Shown here one piece after another: positions 1-8,104 of a stretch of 59,253 bases of DNA. The translations under genes were made by a program, and so were the position numbers. How positions within the stretch are numbered: position 1 is the first letter of the stretch; every line of letters starts with the position of its first letter. This DNA is from Alphaproteobacteria bacterium (GTDB lineage: Bacteria; Pseudomonadota; Alphaproteobacteria; Rickettsiales; JABCZZ01). The DNA lies in NCBI GenBank assembly GCA_013289445.1, contig JABCZZ010000007.1:1-59253 (forward strand), written 5' to 3'. Under the pieces are notes generated by a model, which was not told the origin of the DNA, made no database searches, and worked only from the letters and a program-made list of their open reading frames with translations.

Positions 1-1
1 G

Positions 2-1447
2 CTTTCGCAGTTTGAATTCTATAAACTTAATTATCCGGAAATTTTTGTGGATATCGGCGGCGTGCGTTTTTATCCGTTTGGCGATCGCGCCTCGCATCTG
101 ATTGGGTATGTCGGCGCGGTCACCGAAAGCGAACAAAAAGAAATGGGCGAGCAGGAACTCGCGCGTCTGCCGGATTTCAAGATCGGCAAAAGCGGTGTGG
201 AAAAGATGCTTGAGAGTTCATTGCGCGGCACCGCAGGCGTGCGCCAGACAGAAGTCAATGTGCATGGTCTTGCCGTGCAGGAATTGGGTCGCAGGGAAGG
301 CAAGCCCGGCAAGGACACGACGCTTACCATCGACAGCCGCGTGCAGGAATATGCTTCGGCCCGGTTTGGCACTGAAAGTGGTGGCGGCGTGTTGATGAAC
401 GTGCATAACGGTGATGTGCTCGCGCTGGTCTCGATGCCGGGGTATGATCCCAACAGCTTCAGCAAAGGCATTAGCGCCAAATATTGGGGCGAGTTGCAAG
501 CCAATCCGCGCAATCCGCTGATGAATAAATCACTCGCCGGGCAATATCCGCCAGGCTCTACTTTCAAGCTCAGCATGGCACTGGCCGCGCTTGACGCCAA
601 GGTAATGGATACCGAGCGCCGCGTGGTCTGCAACGGTCATTTCACCTATGGCAATCATGTATTTACCTGCTGGAAACCGCAAGGTCACGGCTCGGTCAAT
701 CTGCACGATGCCATCACCCAGTCTTGCGACGTATTTTTCTACACCATGGCGGAACGTCTGGGCATTGATCGCATGGCGGAGATGGCGCGCAAACTCGGAA
801 TGGGCAAAGTCTCAGGGCTTGGCATACCTGGCGAGAAGCCCGGTATTGTGCCGGACGATGAATGGAAGCGCACGCGTTACGGCCAGCCGTGGCAGGGTGG
901 CGACACTATTAATGTCGGCATCGGACAGGGCTATGTGATTACCACGCCGATGCAGCTGGCCATTATGACGTCGCGCATTGCCAATGGCGGCTTTGAAGTC
1001 AAACCGCGGCTCATCGCGCCCGAAGGCGATCACGAGCCCAAATCGCTGGGTATCAGCGAAGAGCATATTCAGGCGGTGCAAGAAGGTATGAATGCCGTGG
1101 TCAACACTCCGTCAGGCACGGCTTACGGCAAACGCATTACCGATCCGCGTTTTACCATGGCGGGCAAGACCGGTACGTCGCAGGTGCGCAAGCTCATTGC
1201 CCATGGCATCAACCAGAATTCGCTGCCCTGGGAACAGCGCCACCATGCCTGGTTTGTCGCCTATGCTCCTGTAGCGGCTCCCAAATATGCCTGTGCGGTG
1301 ATTGTAGAACATGGTGGCGGCGGCGGCGCTGCTGCAGCACCGATAGTTCATGATATACTGCTCAAGATTCAATCGCTCGATGCCGGTGAGCCCGGGCCCG
1401 ACATGCCCGAGACACCCAAAATCGATGGAGAGGGAGAAGTGGACTGA
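2..1447 (+). CDS. mrdA: Penicillin-binding protein 2 (peptidoglycan transpeptidase), 5' end cut off by window
   Basis: The reading frame is open to the left edge, so the N-terminal membrane anchor and part of the dimerisation domain are missing. The protein cross-links peptidoglycan in the periplasm as part of the elongasome with RodA. Counting from the first in-frame start at 47, the catalytic Ser of STFK is residue 171, the second motif SCD is 226-228, and KTG is 374-376, in the order and spacing of class B PBPs. SCD rather than SxN is usual in the PBP2 branch. The C-terminal tail is acidic and Pro/Glu-rich. The stop overlaps the start of the next gene (TGATG), so translation is probably coupled. 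rodA follows one gene later, which supports PBP2 rather than PBP3/FtsI. Confidence 0.95.
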   Translation, partial: LSQFEFYKLNYPEIFVDIGGVRFYPFGDRASHLIGYVGAVTESEQKEMGEQELARLPDFKIGKSGVEKMLESSLRGTAGVRQTEVNVHGLAVQELGRREGKPGKDTTLTIDSRVQEYASARFGTESGGGVLMNVHNGDVLALVSMPGYDPNSFSKGISAKYWGELQANPRNPLMNKSLAGQYPPGSTFKLSMALAALDAKVMDTERRVVCNGHFTYGNHVFTCWKPQGHGSVNLHDAITQSCDVFFYTMAERLGIDRMAEMARKLGMGKVSGLGIPGEKPGIVPDDEWKRTRYGQPWQGGDTINVGIGQGYVITTPMQLAIMTSRIANGGFEVKPRLIAPEGDHEPKSLGISEEHIQAVQEGMNAVVNTPSGTAYGKRITDPRFTMAGKTGTSQVRKLIAHGINQNSLPWEQRHHAWFVAYAPVAAPKYACAVIVEHGGGGGAAAAPIVHDILLKIQSLDAGEPGPDMPETPKIDGEGEVD

Positions 1448-2202
1448 TGCGCAGGATACTGAAGATAGTACCGCTGCTGTTGTTGCTGCCGCTGCTCAGC
1501 GGCGCGCAGTATATGCAGTATTTTAAAGTGCAGTCCGGCACCGGGTTCTTTGTCAACCAGGCCTATATCATCACCAACGCGCATGTCGTCAGGGGGTGCA
1601 ACAAGGTAAGCATCAAAGGCGCGGTGCCTGAGGGCAGTGCCGATGTGCAGGTGATGGACGATGAGCATGATCTGGCATTGCTTGAGACCTACCGGCCACC
1701 CAATCAGTATGCGCCGCTGCGCTTTAACATCGACGAGCTGAAGACGGATGATAAAGTATATGTGATCGGCTATCCGGGAGAAGCAGGCATGCGCGGAGAA
1801 TATACCGTGGCCGAAGCGCAGGTGGCAAAACTGGCGCATGACGTACAGGGCAATCCCTGGCAGTTTTATATCACCGACGTGGTAGAGCACGGCAATTCCG
1901 GCGGGCCGGTGTTTGACACCAGCGGCAACGTCATCGGTGTGGTGGTCGCCAAAAGCGTGATCAGCACCGTCAACGCAGTTACGCAGGAAAAGCTGAGCGA
2001 ACAACATGTCGGCGTCGTCATCACGCTGAACACGCTCAAGGATTTTCTCCAGCAGCACGGCATCTATTATGAATGGGTGGGCTCGGGGCTTTATAATTAT
2101 GACACGGGATACATCACCGATCGTGCCAGGGGTTATATCGTCAACGTGCAATGCCGTATGCCGACCGATGCCGCGGGCAATCTTCTCGATGGCAGCCGGT
2201 AA
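1447..2202 (+). CDS. Exported trypsin-like (S1C/HtrA-like) serine protease without PDZ domain
   Basis: The 251-aa protein has a short N-terminal hydrophobic segment (residues about 5-20) that looks like a signal peptide or anchor. A chymotrypsin-fold protease domain follows. The catalytic triad can be read directly: His46 in TNAHVV, Asp75 in EHDLALL and Ser151 in GNSGGP. The GNSGGP context and the early His are typical of the Deg/HtrA group, but the protein ends soon after the protease domain and no PDZ domain is visible. It lies between the PBP2 and RodA genes, which are usually adjacent, and overlaps mrdA by one base. A role in processing or quality control of the cell-wall elongation machinery is inferred from position only; the substrate is unknown. 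Confidence 0.85.
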   Translation: MRRILKIVPLLLLLPLLSGAQYMQYFKVQSGTGFFVNQAYIITNAHVVRGCNKVSIKGAVPEGSADVQVMDDEHDLALLETYRPPNQYAPLRFNIDELKTDDKVYVIGYPGEAGMRGEYTVAEAQVAKLAHDVQGNPWQFYITDVVEHGNSGGPVFDTSGNVIGVVVAKSVISTVNAVTQEKLSEQHVGVVITLNTLKDFLQQHGIYYEWVGSGLYNYDTGYITDRARGYIVNVQCRMPTDAAGNLLDGSR

Positions 2203-2242
2203 AACAAACAGGACTAAAGCCGAACATAGGTTATAGGATAGC

Positions 2243-3370
2243 ATGGTTTCTAACGGGCAGATTTCTCTTTCCAAATTCTCACAGGTGCATTGGGCGCTGG
2301 TGCTTGCCATCAGCGTGCTGGCCTTCATCGGTTTTGTCATGATGATCTCGGCTGGCGGCGGGCATCTTGCCCCGTGGGCGTCGCGCCAGCTAGCGCATTT
2401 TGCCTTTGCTTTTGTGCTCATGATGGCCATCGCACTTACGCCGTCGGCATTTCTGCTGCGTTACGCGTATGTGATTTATGCGGTATGCCTTGTGCTGCTG
2501 GTGGGCGTGGAGATCGCAGGCTTCGCAGGCAAGGGCGCAAAACGCTGGGTGGAGATGGGCGGCGTTAACCTGCAACCTTCCGAGCTGATGAAGCTCACCG
2601 TGATTCTTGCGCTTGCACGCTATTATCACTCGATCAATTTCCAGGATGTCAACCGTCCGCTGTTACTCGCGCCTCCCATACTCATTGTGCTTATTCCTGC
2701 TGCATTTATCCTGCGCCAGCCTAATCTGGGCACCGCCACCATTCTCATACTGGTGGGAAGCATATTGTGCTTTATGGCCGGCGTGAAAGCGCGATATTTC
2801 ATCGTCATTGCCGCGCTGATATGCGCTGCCGCACCGGTGGGCTGGCATTTTCTCCATGACTACCAGAAGCAGCGTGTGCTGACCTTCCTGCATCCCGAAG
2901 ACGATCCCTTAGGTGCGGGCTACAACATTATGCAGTCGGTGATCGCCATCGGTTCGGGCGGTTTCTTCGGCAAAGGATTCATGCACGGCTCGCAAGGCCA
3001 GCTCGATTTCCTGCCTGAGAAACATACCGACTTTATTTTCACCATGCTGGCCGAAGAATTCGGCTTTTTCGGCTGTCTGGTGATTCTGGTGCTCTATATG
3101 GTGCTCATCGGTTATGCCATTGGTATTGCCCTGCGATGTAGGGCGCTGTTTGGCAGTCTGCTTGCCATGGGCGTGGCGGGCATGCTGTTTGTCCATATTC
3201 TGATTAACGTGATGATGGTGATGGGGCTTATCCCCGTGGTGGGCGTGCCTTTGCCGCTGCTATCCTATGGCGGCAGTATCATGATTTCCATTCTCATGGG
3301 ATTTGGGTTGGTGCTCAATGCTTATGTCCATCGCGATGTCAACCTGCCTAAGGCAATGGGGTTACTTTAA
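2243..3370 (+). CDS. rodA: Rod-shape-determining SEDS glycosyltransferase RodA
   Basis: The 375-aa polytopic membrane protein has about ten hydrophobic segments and the SEDS-family signatures. These include the C-terminal PLPLLSYGGS block followed by a last helix, and the extracytoplasmic segment with KHTDFIFTMLAEEFGF, close to the family consensus. RodA polymerises lipid II into glycan strands and works with PBP2, encoded just upstream. An AGGA Shine-Dalgarno (SD) sequence lies about 6 nt before ATG 2243. The length is normal. RodA is preferred over FtsW because of the mrdA neighbour. The 40-bp gap after the protease suggests one operon. Confidence 0.95.
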   Translation: MVSNGQISLSKFSQVHWALVLAISVLAFIGFVMMISAGGGHLAPWASRQLAHFAFAFVLMMAIALTPSAFLLRYAYVIYAVCLVLLVGVEIAGFAGKGAKRWVEMGGVNLQPSELMKLTVILALARYYHSINFQDVNRPLLLAPPILIVLIPAAFILRQPNLGTATILILVGSILCFMAGVKARYFIVIAALICAAAPVGWHFLHDYQKQRVLTFLHPEDDPLGAGYNIMQSVIAIGSGGFFGKGFMHGSQGQLDFLPEKHTDFIFTMLAEEFGFFGCLVILVLYMVLIGYAIGIALRCRALFGSLLAMGVAGMLFVHILINVMMVMGLIPVVGVPLPLLSYGGSIMISILMGFGLVLNAYVHRDVNLPKAMGLL

Positions 3371-3490
3371 TCGGTATTTGCTGCATTGCGGCATAGACTC
3401 TGCTTGCAAGCACGGCGCCGCAGTATTAAAACCTGCGGCTCGCCTAACGCCTGCGTATTAAAAGTACCTCATTATTGTGACAAGGCTTTC

Positions 3491-4522
3491 ATGAAACGAT
3501 TGCTACTCTCTTTGTGCCTGCTTGCCTGCGCGGCCTGTTCACCTCGCGAGCAAGCCTATCATCCTGCGTCTGAGACACCGGTATTGTCAAAGAAGCCCAT
3601 GGTGCAGCAGTTAAGGACTTCCGATGCCACCGCGCTTCCCGTACGCAGCTGGGTGCCTGCCGGCAAACCCAAGGCGGTGATTGTGGCGTTGCATGGATTT
3701 AACGATTACAGCAGCGCGTTTGCCTCGCCGGGGAAATATATGCGCGCACACGGCATTGCGCTTTATGCCTATGACCAGCGTGGATTCGGCCATGCACCGT
3801 CGCCCGGCATCTGGCCGGGAGAGGACAATCTCACACGTGACACGGCAGATATGGTGCAGGCGGTCAAAGCGCGTAATCCTGGCGTGCCGGTCTATCTGAT
3901 GGGTGAGAGTATGGGCGGCGCGGTGGCAGTGGCGTCGCTGGTGCGGCCCGATTTTCCGCAGGTCAATGGCGCGATACTTGTAGCGCCTGCGCTGTGGGGT
4001 GGCGAATCGATGAACCCGCTTTTTCGCGGCACGCTGTGGCTGGGTGCGCATACCCTGTCTGATAAAATCCTGACCGGCGAGGATCTGCATATTCTTGCGT
4101 CCGACAACATCGCCATGCTGCGCGCGCTCGGCGATGATCCGTATTTTATCAAGGCCACGCGCATCGATGCCATTTACGGCCTCATGCATCTGATGGACAA
4201 AGCCTACAGCGATATCGACAATATAAAAGTTCCCGTCTTCCTGCTTTACGGCGAGCATGATCAGGTCATTCCGCCGTCGCCTATCGCGCAATGCATCAAC
4301 CGTTTTTCCGTTATGAACAAGGCGGCCTATTATCCGCTGGGTTACCATATGCTGCTGCGTGATTTGCACGGCGATGAGCCGGTGCGCGATATAGTGGCGT
4401 GGATTGCGGATAAACGCCGCCCGTTGCCTTCGGGCCACGACAAAGACGTACAGCGCTTGCTGAGTAAATTCTTGCCAAAGACCTCTGCTGCGATAGTATG
4501 CCGCCCAAGTGGTTCCCGGTAA
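3491..4522 (+). CDS. Alpha/beta hydrolase lipoprotein (lysophospholipase / monoacylglycerol lipase type)
   Basis: ATG 3491 is chosen because it gives a lipoprotein signal: a basic start, a Leu-rich core and Cys at 13 and 16, either of which could be the lipidated residue. The hydrolase_4 fold shows a nucleophile elbow GESMGG with Ser140, Asp257 in YGEHDQVIPP and His286 in GYHMLL, a complete triad. The family hydrolyses mono- or lysophospholipids; the substrate here is not determinable. An ORF beginning further upstream lacks a signal peptide. The last residues after the conserved core are a basic tail of about 40 aa. The stop codon (4520-4522) lies about 16 nt inside the downstream cobalamin aptamer, so the hydrolase mRNA carries part of that riboswitch. 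Confidence 0.85.
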   Translation: MKRLLLSLCLLACAACSPREQAYHPASETPVLSKKPMVQQLRTSDATALPVRSWVPAGKPKAVIVALHGFNDYSSAFASPGKYMRAHGIALYAYDQRGFGHAPSPGIWPGEDNLTRDTADMVQAVKARNPGVPVYLMGESMGGAVAVASLVRPDFPQVNGAILVAPALWGGESMNPLFRGTLWLGAHTLSDKILTGEDLHILASDNIAMLRALGDDPYFIKATRIDAIYGLMHLMDKAYSDIDNIKVPVFLLYGEHDQVIPPSPIAQCINRFSVMNKAAYYPLGYHMLLRDLHGDEPVRDIVAWIADKRRPLPSGHDKDVQRLLSKFLPKTSAAIVCRPSGSR

Positions 4523-4676
4523 CACGGGATGAAAAGGGAACGGGGTGAGAGCGCAGGCTTGAAGCCCCGGCTGTACCCGCAACTGTAAGCAGCGAGTGTG
4601 TTTCCATGTAGGCCACTGGGCAACCGGGAAGGCGGAAACAGACGGTGACCTGCGAGCCAGGAGACCTGCCACTTAG
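4505..4676 (+). promoter_or_regulatory. Cobalamin (adenosylcobalamin) riboswitch aptamer
   Basis: The segment follows the cobalamin aptamer consensus from end to end. It has GGTTCCC at 4511, the GATGAAAAGGGAA block, a GGTGAGA motif, the CTGTACCCGCAACTGTAAGC core, the GCCACTGG stem and the B12 box AGCCAGGAGACCTGCC at 4655-4670. A P1 helix can be drawn from AAGTGG (4507-4512) and CCACTT (4669-4674). It precedes a BtuB-type receptor, so B12 is expected to repress uptake. Its 5' edge overlaps the last codons and stop of the upstream hydrolase. Confidence 0.95.
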
Positions 4677-4725
4677 GTGTCACGCGGGCTTTGGTGGGCG
4701 GGCAGACTCACGGGGCTTGAGCTTT

Positions 4726-4788
4726 CTACGTGGTGACATTGTCGTCATGCATCCCGCATGCGGCAAGGGTCACCGTTTACGTAGGAGG
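4726..4788 (+). promoter_or_regulatory. Riboswitch expression platform: hairpin covering the btuB ribosome-binding site
   Basis: CTACGTGGTGAC (4726-4737) is complementary, with a small bulge, to GTCACCGTTTACGTAG (4769-4784). That 3' arm runs into the AGGAGG Shine-Dalgarno at 4783-4788 before ATG 4794. Forming this stem would hide the ribosome-binding site, which points to translational control. No T-tract terminator is visible between aptamer and start codon. Confidence 0.6.
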
Positions 4789-4793
4789 CTGAG

Positions 4794-6638
4794 ATGCGCC
4801 GCATTCTCTATATTAGTGCCTGTTTGCTTGCTTTTCCCGCTTTTGCCGATCCGCTTGAGCTGGTCATCACGCCGACACGTTCGCAAACCCCGATCGATCA
4901 GATCGGCAGCAGCGTGACGGTGATCACCGCCGACGATATAGAGCGTGAGCAAAAAACCAGCGTTGCCGATTTGCTGCGCGAGGTGCCGGGAGTTGACGTT
5001 GCCCAGAGTGGCGGCCCCGGGCAGGCGACATCGGTATTCATGCGTGGTGCCAATTCGGAGCATACGCTGGTACTTGTCGACGGCGTGGAGGTCAATGACC
5101 CTTCCAATCCCAACGGCGCGTATGATTTTTCTCATCTGACGACCGACAACATCGAACGCATCGAAGTGCTGCGCGGCAATGAAAGCGTGCTCTATGGCAG
5201 CAATGCCATCGGCGGCGTCATCAGCATCATCACCAAGCAAGGCACGGGCGCACCTTCGGGCTGGGCGAGCATTGAAGGCGGATCGTACAATACGTTCAAG
5301 GCAGAAAGCGGTGTCTCAGGCGTGCAGGACGGGCTTGGCTTTAGCCTTGATGCCTCGCGCCTTAGCACGTCCGGTATCGCTGCGTTTGACAAGACCGAGG
5401 GCGTGCCGGGCCATCATGACGGCTATGACGACACCAATTTCTCCGCGCGGCTGAATGGCAAGATAAACGATTGGCTGAGTGCTAACACAACGATGCGTTA
5501 CAACGATGCCCATACCGTCTACGACGAAGATTTCGGTGTGCTTCCCGATACATTTTTTCTGTCTGACAATTTCACCACCGCCAAGGAGCTGGACTGGAGC
5601 GGCACCGGCATCGTGACGTTGCTTGATGGCAAATGGCAGCAGGAATTCACTGCAAATTATTACGACAGAAGAAGCGATACCGACGATCAGGCTTTCGGCC
5701 CGGTCTTCGCTTATTCGACGCGGCAAGGGGTAAGCTGGCTCAATCACTTTACGCTCGATGACCATAATTTGCTGACGTTTGGCGCGGAGACAAAGAAAGA
5801 AACAGTAGACACCAACAATGATGATGACGGTCGCTTCAGCAAACATGTCGATGGTTATTATCTGCAGGATCAGATTGGCTTTACCAAACAATTCTACACC
5901 ACCGTCGGCGCACGTCTCGACGATGACAGCGCGTTTGGCGAAAAAACCACTTACCGCATCGCGCCGACGTATACGGTCGAGGAAACCGGCACACGATTTA
6001 AGGCCAGCTATGGTACGGGATTCAAGGCACCGTCGCTGCTGCAGCTTTATGATACGCTGTCGGGCAATCCCAACCTCAAGCCTGAAACCAGTGAAGGCTA
6101 CGATGCGGGGTTTGAGCAGAAACTCTGGTCGAACAAAGCCACGTTCGGCTCGACCTTTTTTCACACCAACTTCACCAACCTGATCACGTTTGGCCCGGCA
6201 CCGACCTTTCAGAATATCAACATCAATACGGCGCGCGTGATGGGTGTGGAGAATTTCATCCAATTAAGTCCGTTGCCGTCTTTGTCGCTTAAGGCACAAT
6301 ATACCTACACCGATGCCTATGATGCCGGCACCGGCGAAGAATTGCTGCGCCGTGCAAAGAACAAGGCATCGTTCGATGCCGACTACACATTTCTTGAGCG
6401 CGGACGGGCAGGGGTGAATGTCATCTGGAACGGGGTGCGCGACGACTCGGATTTTTACGGCAACCGTGTCGTCCTGCCTAATTCAGTGGTAGCAAACCTG
6501 ACAAGCTCGTGGGAGCTGACGGATCACCTGAAGCTCTTTGGCCGCATCGACAATCTTTTCGACAAGCAGTACGAGAATGTGTTTGGGTTTGGCACGCCGG
6601 GACTCTCGGCCTATGCCGGAATCAAAGCGCAGTATTGA
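4794..6638 (+). CDS. btuB: TonB-dependent vitamin B12 receptor (BtuB family)
   Basis: The 614-aa outer-membrane protein has a signal peptide (residues 1-18, cleavage after FA), a TonB box LELVITPTR (21-29), an N-terminal plug of about 120 residues and a beta-barrel. The plug shows SVFMRGANSEHTLVLVDG and the IERIEVLRGNESVLYGSNAIGG block typical of BtuB. The C-terminus ends in an aromatic residue (Tyr), as expected for barrel insertion. It imports cobalamins with energy from TonB-ExbBD, which are not in this window. The length matches E. coli BtuB. A strong AGGAGG lies 5 nt before ATG 4794. The cobalamin riboswitch upstream makes the substrate assignment firm. Confidence 0.93.
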   Translation: MRRILYISACLLAFPAFADPLELVITPTRSQTPIDQIGSSVTVITADDIEREQKTSVADLLREVPGVDVAQSGGPGQATSVFMRGANSEHTLVLVDGVEVNDPSNPNGAYDFSHLTTDNIERIEVLRGNESVLYGSNAIGGVISIITKQGTGAPSGWASIEGGSYNTFKAESGVSGVQDGLGFSLDASRLSTSGIAAFDKTEGVPGHHDGYDDTNFSARLNGKINDWLSANTTMRYNDAHTVYDEDFGVLPDTFFLSDNFTTAKELDWSGTGIVTLLDGKWQQEFTANYYDRRSDTDDQAFGPVFAYSTRQGVSWLNHFTLDDHNLLTFGAETKKETVDTNNDDDGRFSKHVDGYYLQDQIGFTKQFYTTVGARLDDDSAFGEKTTYRIAPTYTVEETGTRFKASYGTGFKAPSLLQLYDTLSGNPNLKPETSEGYDAGFEQKLWSNKATFGSTFFHTNFTNLITFGPAPTFQNININTARVMGVENFIQLSPLPSLSLKAQYTYTDAYDAGTGEELLRRAKNKASFDADYTFLERGRAGVNVIWNGVRDDSDFYGNRVVLPNSVVANLTSSWELTDHLKLFGRIDNLFDKQYENVFGFGTPGLSAYAGIKAQY

Positions 6639-6818
6639 GGGGTGCTGATAGAGGGGAGGTCAGGAAAATGTTCATGAGTAGTTACGATGGCAGAATCTCT
6701 CTAAATCCTTCTACCTCAGAAGATTAGGGTGAAACAAAAATACAACGAGCTAATATATTGTGTCCAAACAGCGGCTTATTGAATTGCCTCCCGGGCGTTT
6801 TTGCGCTATATATAACTA

Positions 6819-7910
6819 ATGGGGCATCATATACGCACATATAAAACCCTTACGGGGATGCTGGCGCTGATTGCAGGCGTCTGGCTGCTTTCGCCCGCTT
6901 CCGCTTCCGCTGCCTTTAACGATGATACACTGGTCGAAGGCGCAAAGCTCTGCACGCGCTATCTGCCGCGCCATGAACGCCAATACGGCATCCCGGTGCA
7001 TCTGCTGGCGGCCATCGCCTCCACCGAATCCGGACGTTTTCATAAAGCGCTTGGCCTCAATCTTCCCTGGCCCTGGACCATCAATGTCGAAGGCAAAGGA
7101 TATTTCTACGATACCAAACAGGAAGCCATCGACGCAGTTCGCAAATTGCAGGCGCGCGGGTTTCAGAGCATCGACGTAGGCTGCATGCAGGTGAATCTGT
7201 TTCATCATCCGTTTGCCTTCGCAAGTCTCGATCAAGCATTCGATCCGGCGTACAACGTGGCGTATGCCGCACAGTTCCTGAAGAAAAATTTTGAAGATGA
7301 AGGATCATGGCGCAAGGCAACCGCCGATTATCATTCGCGCACGCCGATGTACGGTGAACAGTATGCGCAGCTGGTATTCGGGGCCTGGAGCCGCATCATT
7401 AACAAGGTGGCCGATGCGCGTGCCGGACGGCCGATTCTCAATGTAGCCTCTTCCAAACATCCTAATCACTATCACGATACCGCTACGGCCGATGCAACGG
7501 AGTCACTCATTCACCGTACGCGTTATCATGCGCCGCACATGCATGAAATTTCAGTCAGCTCTGCTTCTGAAACGTCTGAAGAGCGCGGTGTAATGGTAAT
7601 TCGCCCGCAGCATGACTCTGAACCTGCGCAACAACAAGCGAGTGCACAGGATGCATTCATTACCGGCAAATTATCCGAAGCGTCTTCTTCCGGACTGGCG
7701 CCTGCATCCCCGCCCAACGTGACGCTGGCCTCGGCAAGCAGTGCTGACATTGCGGCGGAGAATAAAAATGCACAGATCGTGAAAATCAGGGGCGGTCGCG
7801 TGGTAAGCTCTCGTGGGCAGTTTACACCGGACTCGCATCTCATCCGCATCAGCGATACCTCTTCGCAGCCGAGTGCCGAATCCAAAAGCCCCTTTGTATT
7901 TAATAACTGA
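6819..7910 (+). CDS. Lytic murein transglycosylase (SLT-like), exported
   Basis: The 363-aa protein has an N-terminal hydrophobic signal ending at SASA, then an SLT-type domain (about residues 45-195). The catalytic Glu70 lies in AIASTESGR, and SIDVGCMQVNL is the family motif II. YNVAYAAQFL and ATADYHSRTP complete the lysozyme-like fold. It cleaves the MurNAc-GlcNAc bond with formation of 1,6-anhydroMurNAc in the periplasm. The C-terminal 160 residues are Ser/Ala-rich and look disordered. No clear ribosome-binding site precedes ATG 6819; ATG 6858 also leaves a good signal peptide and cannot be excluded. Such enzymes can also serve secretion systems, but nothing nearby forces that reading. Confidence 0.85.
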   Translation: MGHHIRTYKTLTGMLALIAGVWLLSPASASAAFNDDTLVEGAKLCTRYLPRHERQYGIPVHLLAAIASTESGRFHKALGLNLPWPWTINVEGKGYFYDTKQEAIDAVRKLQARGFQSIDVGCMQVNLFHHPFAFASLDQAFDPAYNVAYAAQFLKKNFEDEGSWRKATADYHSRTPMYGEQYAQLVFGAWSRIINKVADARAGRPILNVASSKHPNHYHDTATADATESLIHRTRYHAPHMHEISVSSASETSEERGVMVIRPQHDSEPAQQQASAQDAFITGKLSEASSSGLAPASPPNVTLASASSADIAAENKNAQIVKIRGGRVVSSRGQFTPDSHLIRISDTSSQPSAESKSPFVFNN

Positions 7911-7911
7911 T

Positions 7912-8091
7912 ATGAACCCTTCTGAAATTATTGAAACACAGGATGTGGAAGTATCGTGCGACGGCGGGCTATGGCCGCTGGGTCATCCGCGCGTCTATCT
8001 GCATGTTGATCATGGGACGGGCCAGATCCAATGCCCGTATTGCAGCCGTCTGTACGTGCTCAAAGAGCATGACTCGCGCAAGGCGGGCTAG
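7912..8091 (+). CDS. Small zf-CHCC zinc-finger protein (NDUFS6 C-terminal domain family)
   Basis: The 59-aa protein starts at ATG 7912, two bases after the previous stop. Potential zinc ligands are Cys16, His25 (in LGHPRVYL), Cys41 and Cys44 (in QCPYCSRLY), the C-H-C-C layout of the zf-CHCC family. The family includes the C-terminal domain of mitochondrial complex I subunit NDUFS6. The short stand-alone form is widespread in Alphaproteobacteria. A role in respiratory complex I biogenesis is inferred from the family, not shown here. The tight spacing suggests co-transcription with the transglycosylase. The stop is only 13 bp from the 3' end of the converging TPR gene. Confidence 0.8.
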   Translation: MNPSEIIETQDVEVSCDGGLWPLGHPRVYLHVDHGTGQIQCPYCSRLYVLKEHDSRKAG

Positions 8092-8104
8092 CGGTTCTTA
8101 AAAG

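Noticed and set aside
3611..4683. 353-aa minus-strand frame and shorter ones opposite the hydrolase and riboswitch
   Set aside because: They overlap a gene with a complete catalytic triad and a conserved RNA element; their Arg/His-rich composition is typical of antisense frames.
5316..6263. 315-aa minus-strand frame opposite btuB
   Set aside because: Antisense shadow; btuB is firmly supported on the other strand.
6668..6727. 19-codon frame after btuB preceded by a GGAGGT-like site
   Set aside because: Too short, no conserved feature, and the Shine-Dalgarno-like bases could be chance; kept only as a note.
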